Shown: piece by piece, positions 35,701-46,611 of the stretch | Position numbering within the stretch: position 1 is the stretch's first letter | Layout of the letters: each line of letters starts with the position of its first letter | The notes under the pieces: generated by a model | Told to the model about the DNA's origin: nothing | The model's database searches: none | What the model saw: the letters and a program-made list of their open reading frames with translations, nothing else | Assembly: GCA_950097015.1 (NCBI GenBank) | Contig: CATNEN010000002.1 | Coordinates: forward strand, 2,976,001-3,040,000 | Reading direction: 5' to 3' | DNA: 64,000 nucleotides | Source of the DNA: Macrostomum hystrix | Taxonomy: Eukaryota; Platyhelminthes; Macrostomidae | Position numbers and translations under genes: made by a program

Positions 35701-36150
35701 ATAGAGAGCAAAGTTGACGTCAATAACGTCTTAACAAACGATTGGCCAGTTAATTTATAGAACACGTGTGTTATTGGTCTAGTCCATAGTCTTAGCGTGA
35801 TATGTGTTTGTGTGATTCTGTTTAGCTGCAAACTAAAAACTTGCCACTGCTGCCTCTGTGGTTGTAACGAAATCGGATTCGTAGACATCGTTTGCTGCGG
35901 GTTTGATTCGCGCTACCCAGCCGCTGATGAGATTTGCTACAACTGCAGCCACGGCCTCTGAGTCTATTCTCATTTCCAAAGCTGAATCCTCATCCTCTGC
36001 GGGACTCAACTCACCCTGCTTCAAAGAACTGCTTTTGCTTAACCCTTTCCTCCTAGCTGCTAAGCATCTGTTTGTTTTCTCTACCTTCTCAACTATTATG
36101 TCTCCCCTTCCTTCTCATCTCGCCTCAATTACATTTTAAGTTTCTCCCTT
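35701..36150. other. Unique spacer between two arrays
   Basis: A 63-codon minus-strand frame (35833-36024) has protein-like composition and a GTGAGT on one side, so it could be a stray exon. No family or partner exon was recognised. Confidence 0.25.
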
Positions 36151-36154
36151 CTCG

Positions 36155-37215
36155 TGTCTCTACTCAATTCTCATCTCTCCCCTCTCATCTCTCCTTTCTC
36201 ATCTCTCCCCTCTCATCTCTCCCCTCTCATCTCTCCTTTCTCATCTCTCCCCTCTCATCTCTCCTTTCTCATCTCTCCCCTCTCATCTCTCCTTTCTCAT
36301 CTCTCCCCTCTCATCTCTCCTTTCTCATCTCTCCCCTCTCATCTCTCCTTTCTCATCTCTCCTTTCTCATCTCTCCCCTCTCCCTTCTCATCTCTCTCCC
36401 CTCCCTTCTCATCTCTCTCGCCTCTGCCATCTCATCTCTCCCCTATTCCTTCTCATCTCTCCCCTCTGCCTTCTCATTTCTTCCCCCTCCCTTCTCATCT
36501 TTCTCCCCTCCCTTCTCATCTCTCCCCTCCCTTCTGATCTTTCCCCTCTCCCTTCTCATCTCTCCCCTCTGCCTTCTCATCTCTCCCCCTCTCCCTTCTC
36601 ATCTCTCTCCCCTCTGCCTTCTCATCTCTCCACTATTCCTTCTCATCTCTCCCCCTCTGCCTTCTCATCTCTCCCCTATTCCTTCTCATCTCTCCCCTAT
36701 TCCTTCTCATCTCTCCCCTATTCCTTCTCATCTCTCCCCTATTCCTTCTCATCTCTCCCCTATTCCTTCTCATCTCTCCCCTATTCCTTCTCATCTCTCC
36801 CCCTCTGCCTTCTCATCTCTCCCCCTCTCCCTTCTCATCTCTCTCCCCTCTGCCTTCTCATCTCTCCACTATTCCTTCTCATCTCTCCCCCTCTGCCTTC
36901 TCATCTCTCCCCTATTCCTTCTTATCTCTCCCCTATTCCTTCTCATCTCTCCCCTATTCCTTCTCATCTCTCCCCTATTCCTTCTCATCTCTCCCCTATT
37001 CCTTCTCATCTCTCCCCTATTCCTTCTCATCTCTCCCCCTCTGCCTTCTCATCTCTCCCCTATTCCTTCTCATCTCTCCCCTATTCCTTCTCATCTCTCC
37101 CCTATTCCTTCTCATCTCTCCCCTTCTGCCTTCTCATCTCTCCCCTATTCCTTCTCATCGCTTCTCCCTCTCTCTTTTAATCTCTCTCGCTGCCTTCTCA
37201 TCTCTCCGCTGAATT
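36155..37215. repeat. Pyrimidine-rich minisatellite, about 20-23-bp units, about 50 copies
   Basis: Units are variants of TTCTCATCTCTCCCCT, with ATTCC, CTGCC or CTCCC inserts. Higher-order blocks occur: an ATTCC-rich run of six near 36710-36790 recurs near 36930-37030. The purine-free strand is plus. Confidence 0.9.
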
Positions 37216-37764
37216 CCATTGTGCTTTAAACTGCCATTGTTCAGCTGGCGCAATGTTTTTGTGAAACTCATCATTGCTCTAGATCTGCATCGACTGCTCT
37301 TATGACATTTGCAGGCCTTATCGCATCCACACACTGCCACCCTTAGCAATTGCCTGAGACTAAATCTGTTGATTGTTTTCCCGACACTGGTTAGGGAAAA
37401 TTTCGATCCTCAGACTTTTCAGTGCCATTGTATCCGTTTTATTTCCTGAAGCATTGAAATTTGAAACAATGAGTCCCAGTTTGCCGGCAAGCAGTCCTTC
37501 TTAACCCGCTCGTGTTCGGGCGCGATGGTTGGCAATTGAGCGATGAGTCACGCGCGATGTCCCATTGAGTTTTCTGCACTGCCGCGGCTGCGTTGCGGAA
37601 GCTATTGAATGAAAAAAAAAAATTCCCCTACACAAAGCTCCATGCATTTCTATCCTACCAGCTGGCATTGTGCTATCTGGTGTATTTTTTTATGTTAAAC
37701 AACTGAGTTTGCTGCCAGTAACTTCCATCATCGTTTGCTTAGATGCTTATCCATCTCACTAGTG
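37216..37764. other. Gene-free unique sequence
   Basis: No gene or repeat was recognised. An A9 run lies near 37612. Confidence 0.4.
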
Positions 37765-38000
37765 ATGTTTTCAGCTGATTGTCCCATCTACTCGGGAGGG
37801 ATATTTTCAGCTGATTGTCCTATCTTCTCGGGAGGGATATTTTCAGCTGATTGTCCCATCTACTCGGGTGGGATATTTTCAGCTGTTTATCCCATCAACT
37901 CGGGTGGGATATTTTCAGCTGATTGTCCCATCTACTCGGGTGGGATATTTTCAGCTGTTTATCCCATCTACTTGGGTGGGATATTTTCAGCTGATTATCC
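37765..38000. repeat. Tandem repeat, 36-bp unit, 6-7 copies
   Basis: The unit contains ATTTTCAGCTGATTGTCCC followed by ATCTACTCGGGTGGGAT. Copies decay towards 38060. Confidence 0.88.
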
Positions 38001-38059
38001 CATGAAAGTTACCGGAATATTAAGAGTTTGCTTTCCTATCAACATGAGTGGGATATTAT

Positions 38060-39185
38060 GAGCAATTATCCCATATAGTCCAAACGGATGTTTTGATTAT
38101 CGGAATCTTGTCTGTGGGGTATACCAGTTTGGGATTATTTTCATCTAGAAGGATACAGAATAAAGCAGAGATTAAGACTGTTATGCAATCAGATTTGGAA
38201 GTCGTGCATTGATGCTAAGATCCCAAGTATTGCATTGGCTTAAACGCTTAATCCTGAGTGTTCTAATTTTAGCATCCCATTCAATGACTCCCCATCACTC
38301 AACAGACTGGCAGGTCACTCGAGGCGAACCTGTCAGTTAATTAAAAAAAAAAGTATTTTTCGTTCAACTCTGACAGTGGGCTCATTCCCCTGGGGGGAAG
38401 ACGGCGCCGCAACGGACAATGGGAATTGGGGCAGCAGAGTCTGATAAATTTATTATCATTAAAATTGAGAATAGCCGCCTGTGCATGGGCTGGACTACCT
38501 GCTGTCGCCTGGCGGGGCAAATCCTGCAGTTTTGAAAATTCATTTCCTCAGCTGCCCTGCTGGATTATAAATGCCTTGAATAGCGGTCCGGTCAAGTAGA
38601 AAGAATAGATTAGGAATCCTTTAAAGCCAAGTCCTTCTTGCCTCAGGGCAGACGAAATCGATTGCGAAGATTCAAACAAATCCGACAATTAAAAAAGAAC
38701 TGGCGCTTTATCAGTTTGAATCCCAGCATTTATTAACTGTTAAAGTGCAGCCTCTGAGCGCGGACTCAAGTTGTAGCCAACAGATGCTATTATTTAATCG
38801 GAACGCGGTAGTGAAGAAATGTGTTCCTCGTTTATTTTTTTTTATTATCTTCAAAAAGATCTGGAACACACCTGTTCCGTTTTGCACTCAGCCACTGATG
38901 TAACATTTTAGAACACAGTTGTTTAGTCTGAAACGCGGGGTTAGTAATTCGAGTTGCATAATAGCGGAGATGTGCCTTATTCGGGCCGTTTCATTAGTGA
39001 ATCAAAAATGGCCGTTTTCCACGGAAAGCCGGCAGTCCTGGTATTGAGTGACCAGCTGTCTCAGATTCGGGCCCCTGATTCGATCATTGAGAGCACGGTT
39101 GAATATGGAGTTGAACTCTGCTGCAATGTGGTTTGGCGCAGACAAGCGTCGAATTTGCGAGTTAGAAATATGCCGCCCGAAATTG
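38060..39185. other. Gene-free unique sequence
   Basis: I found no supported gene. The 38954-39180 stretch is open in two plus-strand frames but matches nothing I know. Confidence 0.4.
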
Positions 39186-39189
39186 GACC

Positions 39190-39356
39190 GTTTTATAAAC
39201 CGTGTGCTCTTAAAAGGGTCGTTTTATAAACTGTGTGCTCTTAAAAGGGACGTTGTATAAACTGTGTGCTCTTAAAATGGTCGTTTTTATAAACTGTGTG
39301 TTCTTAAAAGGGCCGTTTTATAAACTGTGCGTTCTTAAAAGGGCCGTTTTCAAGCA
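39190..39356. repeat. Short tandem repeat, about 29-30-bp unit, about 6 copies
   Basis: The unit contains TTTATAAACTGTG and CTCTTAAAAGGG plus (T/C)CG. The array abuts the 3' side of the signal-peptide exon's intron. Confidence 0.85.
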
Positions 39357-39437
39357 TTAACCTTTGATGCGATCCAGTTCGGATAATATATTGAATGCAA
39401 ATTCTGTTAGTATTATTGTGATAATTTTGTGTTACAC

Positions 39438-39627
39438 CTAAAACTGGCTCACAGGCATAGAGTTGGCGGCCCAGAATCTGCTCAGCCAGCCGTTTCATCT
39501 GGGTGAACGGGTTCCGCCCGCAGATGCGATCGACCTCGGTGTCCTGCGCCAGCGCCGCGGGGGCCGAGCAGCAAAGCAGGCAGAAGAAGCCAATGTTGGC
39601 TAGAAGCAGAAGGGTGGCTGTTGCCAT
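39438..39627 (-). CDS. First exon of a secreted or type I membrane protein, family unknown
   Basis: The ATG at 39627 opens a classic signal peptide: a polar start, a long Leu/Phe/Cys core (LLLLANIGFFCLLCC) and an Ala-rich cleavage zone ending near residue 28 (AALAQ). About 35 mature residues follow, with two Cys (DRICGR and YACEP). A donor GGTGTAA at 39437 or GTTTTA slightly upstream ends the exon. The start is preceded by CTGCAG, a splice or trans-splice acceptor. Downstream exons are not visible before 39190, so the gene cannot be completed or named. Confidence 0.4.
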
Positions 39628-40335
39628 GCTGCAGAAACCTAAGTTGAGACGTTGGGATGTTTGAGTATAGTTTTACTTGCTCAGTCGCTTTCGTTCAAGG
39701 TTTTCATAAAAATATGAGAGAAAAAATTCTTCGCTGGGGCTCTGAACTCAACAAGTATATTTAGATCCGGAATGCAAACACGACAAGTCATCCATCCCCC
39801 ACTAGCGGCTAATTTAAACTGCCAGGTTTGGCTAAGTTGAACAACACCGAAGTCCCCCAATGCCAGCTCACCTGGTTTGCTTTGGACTCCTAGCTCAGTC
39901 TGTAGTAGGATGCTTGACCTCGGCTGCTGCTGCTGCTGCTGCTGCTGCTTTCAAAATTTAGGATTCAATTCAGCCCTGCCAAGTGTTTGTCTAAGTGTGC
40001 GAGCCCTGAACGAACTAAAGTGGAGTTTAGCAGCGTCCTTGGGGCCCGCGGCCTCAGTTCCAAATAAAGCAGCTTGAAGGCGCGCTCGCCCACGGTCTGG
40101 CGTGGCAGCCTGTCCCCTGTGATTGGCTGACAGCGCTGGCCAATGAGTTCGGCGCGTTCGCGATTTCATCAAACTAATAGATCGAGATCGAGATGAGTAC
40201 AGCGAGTGAAATTCATCCATAATTGAGCTCTGGAAGTAAAGTGGCAGGATTGATCGCTCTGCATTGTTTCACTCACTGGCGCGCAGTTGCCATGGAGACT
40301 GGCACGCACGCATTTGTCTACGTAGTATACAGCTG
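39628..40335. other. Possible promoter region upstream of the signal-peptide exon
   Basis: It contains a (CTG)9-type run at about 39922-39950 and, at about 40118-40146, ATTGGCTG and CCAATGAG, which are divergent CCAAT-box-like words. Spacing and orientation would suit a promoter, but no start site can be fixed. Confidence 0.3.
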
Positions 40336-40972
40336 CATGTCTGCATGAATGAGCAGAGGGATAGTGACAGCAGTGAATGAGCAGAGGGGCAGTGACAGCA
40401 GTGAATGAGCAGAGGGGCAGTGACAGCAGTGAATGAGCAGAGGGGCAGTGACAGCAGTGAATGAGCAGTGGGAAAGTGACAGCAGTGAATGAGCAGTGGG
40501 AAAGTGACAGCAGTGAATGAGCAGAGGGGCAGTGACAGCAGTGAATGAGCAGTGGGAAAGTGACAGCAGTGAATGAGAGAGGGGCAGTGACAGCAGTGAA
40601 TGAGCAGTGGGAAAGTGACAGCAGTGAATGAGCAGTGGGAAAGTGACAGCAGTGAATGAGCAGTGGGAAAGTGACAGCAGTGAATGAGCAGTGGGAAAGT
40701 GACAGCAGTGAATGAGCAGTGGGAAAGTGACAGCAGTGAATGAGCAGTGGGAAAGTGACAGCAGTGAATGAGCAGTGGGAAAGTGACAGCAGTGAATGAG
40801 CAGAGGGGCAGTGACAGCAGTGAATGAGCAGAGGGGCAGTGACAGCAGTGAATGAGCTGAGGGGCAGTGACAGCAGTGAATGAGCAGAGGGGCAGTGACA
40901 GCAGTGAATGAGCAGAGGGGCAGTGACAGCAGTGAATGAGCAGAGGGGCAGTGACAGCAGTGACAGTTGTTT
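40336..40972. repeat. Minisatellite, 28-bp unit, about 22 copies
   Basis: The unit is AGTGACAGCAGTGAATGAG plus CAG(A/T)GGG(G/A)A/C. Two variants form homogeneous blocks (AGAGGGGC at the ends, AGTGGGAA in the middle), suggesting local homogenisation. Confidence 0.92.
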
Positions 40973-40984
40973 TAAATATCATCG

Positions 40985-41400
40985 CTGGCTGGCCAGAAGT
41001 GGCTCAGAAGCCAGAGAAATGGGCTCACTAGGCGAGTGTTGTGAAATGAAGAGCTAGCCAGCCAAACCGACCGCCACCTCCTCCGCGGCTATTTTTAGTG
41101 CGAGCTGGCAAAACGTATCAGAAAAATTGGCCTCCGAATCCAAGGCATCACAGCAGTGAATCGTTAATAAATTAACATCAGGCTGAGCTACTCAAATGAG
41201 ATTATCGATACGACCCATCCAATCCTCATTATTCATTCAATTGCGATTTTATCCTATGGCTTATTTGTCCAGAACAATGGCGGCATCCACTGTGCCTGCC
41301 TGTTTCCTTAGTACCCCCGATCTGAGATCTCGCAGTGAAAATTTGCACTAAACTATGTTTCTCCTCTGTAGGCAGGCAGAAGAGTATTGTGATAACTGTA
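40985..41400. other. Unique spacer
   Basis: No gene is seen between the two arrays. Confidence 0.4.
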
Positions 41401-41982
41401 ACTGGAGCTACACTCCATTCATGACTGCACCCACCCCAGAATCAGCATCCCTCCACTGTTGCACCCACCCCAGAATCAGCGTCCATACTCTTGCACCCAC
41501 CCCAGAATCAGCCTCCCTCTGTGTTGCACCCACCCCAGAATCAGCGTCCATACTCTTGCACCCACCCCAGAATCAGCCTCCCTCTGTGTTGCACCCACCC
41601 CAGAATCAGCGTTTCTCCCCTGTTGCACCGACCCCATAATCAGCCTCCCTCCTGTGTTGCACTGACCCCAGAATCAGCCTCCCTCCTCTGTTGCACCCAC
41701 CCCAGAATCAGCCTCCCTCCTCTGTTGCACCCACCCCAGAATCAGCCTCCCTCCTGTGCTGCACACCCAACTGCGGTTGGGTGCTTGTGCTTCCCAGAAT
41801 CAGCCTCCCTCCTCTGTTGCACCCACCCCAGAATCAGCCTCCCTCCTCTGTTGCACCTACCCCAGAATCAGCTTCCCTTCTCTGTTGCACCCACCCCAGA
41901 ATCAGCTTCCCTTCTCTGTTGCACCCACCCCAGAATCAGCCTCCCTCTGTGTTGCACCCACCCCAGAATCAGCCTGATTTTA
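41400..41982. repeat. Minisatellite, about 33-bp unit, about 17 copies
   Basis: The unit contains TTGCACCCACCCCAGAATCA followed by GC(C/G)TCC. A short break with different sequence occurs at about 41762-41795. It ends about 170 bases before the Pescadillo stop codon, so it lies in or just past its 3' UTR. Confidence 0.88.
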
Positions 41983-42154
41983 AAGAAAAAAGGCAAGCTT
42001 GACAAAGATGTCTCGAGATTTCTTCTCACAAAAAGCAGTTTTTAGAACCGCAGTCAACTTTTTCAACAATAGTTATTATTAGCATAATTGATTTAAAAAG
42101 GTTGAACAAAAATGCACAGGCCAACCAGAGCAGTGACAGTTTGCTGAAAGCAGG

Positions 42155-44597
42155 TCAGGCAACGCGCTGTCGCTTCTGCTTTTTCTCAGCCAGCTGAGCA
42201 GCTTCGCGGGCCTGTCGCTTGCGTGAGAACACCATCTTGCTGTACAGTTGCTTGTGCTTCTTGGGCAGCATCATCTCGCGGAGTCGGCGCTCCTCGGCTG
42301 CGGTCTGGCTGACGTCCTTCGGCCGGCGTTGAACACCTTCGGCAACCACCGGCGGCTTCGGCTTTGCCTTGGTCTTCTTCTTCTGTTCCTGCTGCTGCTT
42401 CGCTTCGTCTTTCTCGTCGTCCTCCTCGTCGCCTTGCTCAGCAGCCGCCGTTGGTCGCCGCAGCTCCACTGGGTCGGCCGGTTGGGTGGCTGAGAACGGC
42501 AGCCGCTGCAGCAGCTCCCCGGAGTCCTCATCGGCAGCCGAGGTGGCAACAAACGGGCTGAGGTGGGGCGGCGGGGGCAGGCCGGGCGCGTACTCGCCTG
42601 TGGGCAGCAACTGGCCGGCATTCAGACAGTCGAACAGCCACTGCGGCTGAACGTAGGTTCGTCCGGCTAACCGTTGATCGCCAAGCGGACGATCCACCAC
42701 CTGGTGGGTGATGCGCTGGTCGGATTCCGGATAGCGAGAGCCGGGGCCGCTCAGCGGGGACCAGGACACCTGCGACACAGCAGCGACGGGATTCGGGTCT
42801 CACTCGCAGAATCAATAAGAAATTACAGAATAGATAGTCTATAGGAAAACAAAGACTAGAATTGTGAATGGGATAGCAATGACTTGGATTGTGAATGGGA
42901 TAACAAAGACTTGGAGAGTGAATGGGATAACAAAGACTTGGAGAGTGAATGGGATGGCAAAGAATTGAAATGAATTGAATTGAAAAAGTCTTTGTCTGAA
43001 TTGAAATGGAATGACAAAGACTTGGATTGTGAATGGGATAGCAAAGACTTGGGTATGACAAAGACTTCCATTGTGAATGGGATGACAAAGACTTGGAAAG
43101 TGAATGGGATGGCAGTGGATGCTCACCTCGCCGCCGCAGGAGCGAATCGCAAAGCACAGGATCTGGCGAGGAGTCTCCCTGTTGAGGAAGAATCGGCAGC
43201 CGTTGAACAGTCGCTGCTGGGCGCGCGCCTTCTTCCTGGCCGCGCTGGCCGCCTCGCCGCCGTCGGCTTCGGTCTCGGGAAAATCGTCCGGCTCCGACGG
43301 GTTGCCCTCGCCGGCTTCGTCCGACTTCTTATCAACGTCGCCGCGCCGACTGAGCAGGGGTTGGTTCAGCGAGGCCATGAATTCCTCGTGCGCTTCCACG
43401 CCTTGGCAGTAGTCTGAGGACTCCACCTGGAATACGTCGAAGATGGGAAGAAGCTGTGAGATGGCTCAATCTAGTGTCTGGATTAACGGGATTAGTGTCT
43501 GGATCACCGGGGTTAGTGTCTGGATTAACGGGATTAGTGTCTGGATTACCGGGGTTAGTGTCTGGATTACCGGGGTTAGTGTCTGGATTAACGGGACTAG
43601 TGTCTGGATTAACGGGACTAGTGTCTGGATTAACGGGACTAGTGTCTGGATTAACGGGACTAGTGTCTGGATTAACGGGACTAGTGTCTGGATTAACGGG
43701 GTTAGTGTCTGGATTAACGGGGTTAGTGTCTGGATTAACGGGGTTAGTGTCTGGATTAACGGGGTTAGTGTCTGGATTAAGGAATAAATGTCTTGACTAA
43801 GAGAAATGAGCTGGATTAACGAGCCAGCAAATCCACATCACCTCATTAGCCAGCGCAGGCGGGTAGGCCAGGCCCAGGCCATTGTACAGGCGGTAGTTAA
43901 CAAAGCCCAGCATGGTGGTGTAGAACTCGTTGAAGGTGCGCAACACCTTGAAGTCCACATCAGCCGGATCGTGCAGGCCCAGCTGATGCGGCAGCGACCA
44001 GACCACCGGGACGCCGTTGACATCGGCCTCGAAGTAGTAGCCCTTGATGCTGACGAAGGCCTTGCGCAGGGCTCTGGCAGCCATCACCCAGTGCAGGAAC
44101 TGGACGGTCAGGCGGGCTGACAGGCGGATCTGTTCAATTGGCACGCCGCGCTCCTTCGGCAGCCGGGCGAACAGAAAGCAGAGGCACAGACAGTCATCCA
44201 GATCCCTGATAGCGTCATCGAAGGTGGGATATCTCTCCCTGATGATGTGGTCAAGGGTGTAGGCGGGGAAATTGCGCTGCAACCTCTCCACCGTCTCCAT
44301 CTCGCCCCGCTCCTTGGCCCTCTTGGCCTTCTTCAGGTGCGCCTTGATGTCGCGCAGCTTCTGCATGACCTTCTCGTGACCCAGGAACTGGATGTCCTTC
44401 AGGTGATAGTACACCTTCGGCGTCGAGGAGCCTTTGCCAACACGGCGACGGTTGACCGGCTCCTGTGGGTACACGCCCTTCATGATGCACAGCCGGCGGA
44501 AGTCATTCAGGGTCAGCTGGAGCCGCTTCAGGGCTTGCTTTCGCGAAACGAAGGTGGTGGCCTCACCCCTCGTGTACTTCTTCTTCATCTTGGTCAT
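42155..44597 (-). CDS. PES1: Pescadillo homologue (ribosome biogenesis, PeBoW complex)
   Basis: Three exons: 44597-43842, 43426-43127 and 42769-42155. All junctions are phase 0, for 1671 bp and 556 residues (human PES1 is 588). Exon 1 encodes the Pescadillo N-terminal domain (1-252, with DFRRLCIMKGVYP, DHIIRERYPTFDDAIRDLDD and ARALRKAFVSIKGYYF). A variable acidic linker follows. The BRCT domain (about 318-405) is split by intron 2 at FAIRSCGGE/VSW and keeps its Trp in YVQPQWLFD. The C-terminus is a Lys/Gln-rich coiled coil (LPKKHKQLYSKMVFSRKRQA). PES1 works with BOP1 and WDR12 in 60S pre-rRNA processing in the nucleolus. Both introns consist of minisatellite. The start ATG matches the usual N-terminus. 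Confidence 0.93.
42840..43115. repeat. Degenerate tandem repeat, about 27-bp unit (PES1 intron 2)
   Basis: The unit contains GTGAATGGGAT followed by A/GCAAAGACTTGGA. About 9 copies, less homogeneous than its neighbours, fill most of the intron between 43126 and 42770. Confidence 0.85.
43465..43795. repeat. Minisatellite, 21-bp unit, about 16 copies (PES1 intron 1)
   Basis: The plus-strand unit is built on GTGTCTGGATTAACGGG. On the transcribed (minus) strand every unit reads ACTAACCCCGTTAATCCAG, that is a branch-point-like CTAAC followed by a CAG. The true acceptor after the array is ATTCCAG at 43427. Confidence 0.92.
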
Positions 44598-44639
44598 CTT
44601 GCAGCTGCTGTTTGGTCAGGACTCTGCGGGATTGTTGGA

Positions 44640-45035
44640 CACGAGCCTGAATACCTGTGTGATACATGACCCTGAATACCTGACTGATCTGCGTGATACA
44701 TGACCCGGAATACCTGACTGACCTGCGTGATACATGACCCGGAATACCTGACTGATCTGTGTGATACATGACCCGGAATACCTGACTGATCTGTGTGATA
44801 CATGACCCTGAATACCTGGCTGACCTGTGTGATACATGACCCGGAATACCTGGCTGACCTGTGTGATACATGACCCTGAATACCTGGCTGACCTTTGTGA
44901 TACATGACCCTGAATACCTGGCTGACCTGTGTGATACATGACGCTGAATACCGGGCTGACTTGTGTGACACATGACCCTGAATACCTGGCTGACCTGCGT
45001 GACACATGACCCTGAATACCTGGCTGATCAGTCTG
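44640..45035. repeat. Minisatellite, 34-bp unit, about 11 copies
   Basis: The unit contains GTGATACATGACCC and GAATACCTGGCTGACCT. It begins about 40 bases upstream of the Pescadillo start, so it lies in its 5' region or promoter. Confidence 0.9.
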
Positions 45036-45039
45036 ACAA

Positions 45040-45690
45040 ATGATTTATTCTTTTAAAATAAAACAAAAGCAGAAGTATATTTACACAGAAAGCAAGGTCA
45101 GTGTAATTGTGTAATATGAACAAAATAATATTTGTTTTAATGATTTAATGTGGTAAAGGATTCGGTGAACACAGCTAATCGATAAAAATCGTTACTTATT
45201 ACTGTCACGAGTAGGCATGAAAAGCGCATAAAACTGAAAAAGCATTAACACAGCAAAACAAAAAACTTCTCGCCAGATTAGTCATTTCTTAGAATCACAA
45301 AACACGAAAAAAATAAACGTAAACGTAGCTCGTAGGTATGCTTGATTGTTAAAACGAGCGCAGATCCGGAATAATAATATTGGGGAAAACGGCACAGCTT
45401 GCTATAGCGTCTACTTGTCAAGTAGCATGATAAGAAAATATATAAAAAAATGTATGCCACGCTGAAATTTTACAAAGCCGGAGTGCGACAACATGCACAA
45501 CTGAAGAAAACATCTACAAAAATTAGATAAAATTGTTATATAAAATATTTTTAAGGTCATTCAAGCGAATCCAAAGAATATCGAAGTGAAACAAAACGTC
45601 AATATACAAATATATAACATGAAAATATCTGACTACTGACACAACAAACGACAGACATGTCTAAAAGATGAAATAAGATGGGAAGATCTA
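45040..45690. other. AT-rich unique spacer
   Basis: No gene is seen. One 60-codon minus-strand frame has no family signature. Confidence 0.4.
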
Positions 45691-46015
45691 GTACGAGAAA
45701 ATAGACTGAGGGGTGAGATCTACTAGGAATATAGACTGAGGGTGAGATCTACTAGGAGAATAGACTGAGGGGTGAGATCTACTAGGATAATAGACTGAGG
45801 GTGAGATCTACTAGGAGAATAGACTGAGGGGTGAGATCTACTAGGAGAATAGACTGAGAGGTGAGACCTACAAGGAGAATAGACTGAGGGGTGAGATCTA
45901 CTAGGAGAATAGACTGAGGGGTGAGATCTACTAGGAGAATAGACTGAGGGGTGAGATATACTAGGAGAATAGACTGAGGGGTGAGATCTACTAGGAGGAT
46001 AGGGGTCAGATCTAC
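45690..46015. repeat. Minisatellite, 30-bp unit, about 11 copies
   Basis: The unit is TAGACTGAGGGGTGAGATC plus TACTAGGAGAA. One copy near 45850-45880 carries several substitutions. Confidence 0.9.
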
Positions 46016-46169
46016 TGGCATGGGATATGATCGGGATAATAACAGACGTGATTTGAGGAGACTGAGGGGTGAGACAAGTCACTAGGGTGACAAGCTCTAA
46101 TCACAAGATACTCAGGAATGTCAAGTGACTGAATCGAGTGTTTGCCGCATGATTCCAATCGAGTCGATA

Positions 46170-46559
46170 TCAAGCCTCGTTGGTAGAATTGGGATCAACA
46201 TCCACCCGCTCCTCATTGTATATAATTCTGTGCTCTCTGGAGCGACCGCGGAGGTGCCTGTGCCGGTGATAGAGGACGAGGCCGATGATGACCAGAACGA
46301 TGGCAGCGAACAGTGGCAAGATGATGGCAATGGCTCTGGTTCCTGACAGCGAATCCTCATCATTTAGACTGTACTTCGGCCGCTGAAAGATTTCGCAGCG
46401 ATTGCCGGAGAAGGGCTCGTTACAGTCGCAGCGAATGCAGGTGGCCTGGGTGATGTTGTCATTGGCTGACTTTAGCATCAGCACGCATTCGGTGCACTTG
46501 CCATCGTTGAAGCAGTGCCTAGTGCACGGCTGCCACTGCCACGAACTGTTTGTAGCGGC
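46170..46559 (-). CDS. Last exon of a single-pass membrane protein with an EGF-like domain
   Basis: The exon starts after CCAG at 46560 and ends at TGA (46170), giving 129 residues. Residues 12-56 carry eight Cys in an EGF-like spacing (CTRHCFNDGKC, then CIRCDCNEPFSGNRC). A short acidic stalk follows, then a 23-residue hydrophobic helix (about 75-97), a basic stop-transfer (HRHRHLRGR) and a short cytoplasmic tail. This predicts a type I surface protein. Earlier exons must lie upstream, beyond the large minisatellite at 46612-47650, but none could be recognised up to 48900. The family is not identified. Confidence 0.6.
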   Translation of the reverse strand, partial: AATNSSWQWQPCTRHCFNDGKCTECVLMLKSANDNITQATCIRCDCNEPFSGNRCEIFQRPKYSLNDEDSLSGTRAIAIILPLFAAIVLVIIGLVLYHRHRHLRGRSREHRIIYNEERVDVDPNSTNEA

Positions 46560-46611
46560 CTGGAATTGTGCCGGGAGTGATTCAGTGATGGGAGATGGCC
46601 CACTGAGGGTT

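Noticed and set aside
35833-36024. 63-codon minus-strand frame that looks like an exon
   Set aside because: Plausible composition but no partner exon, no acceptor I trust and no family.
36072-37229. 385-codon Ser/Leu/Pro frame
   Set aside because: Pyrimidine-only tandem array; no unique coding sequence.
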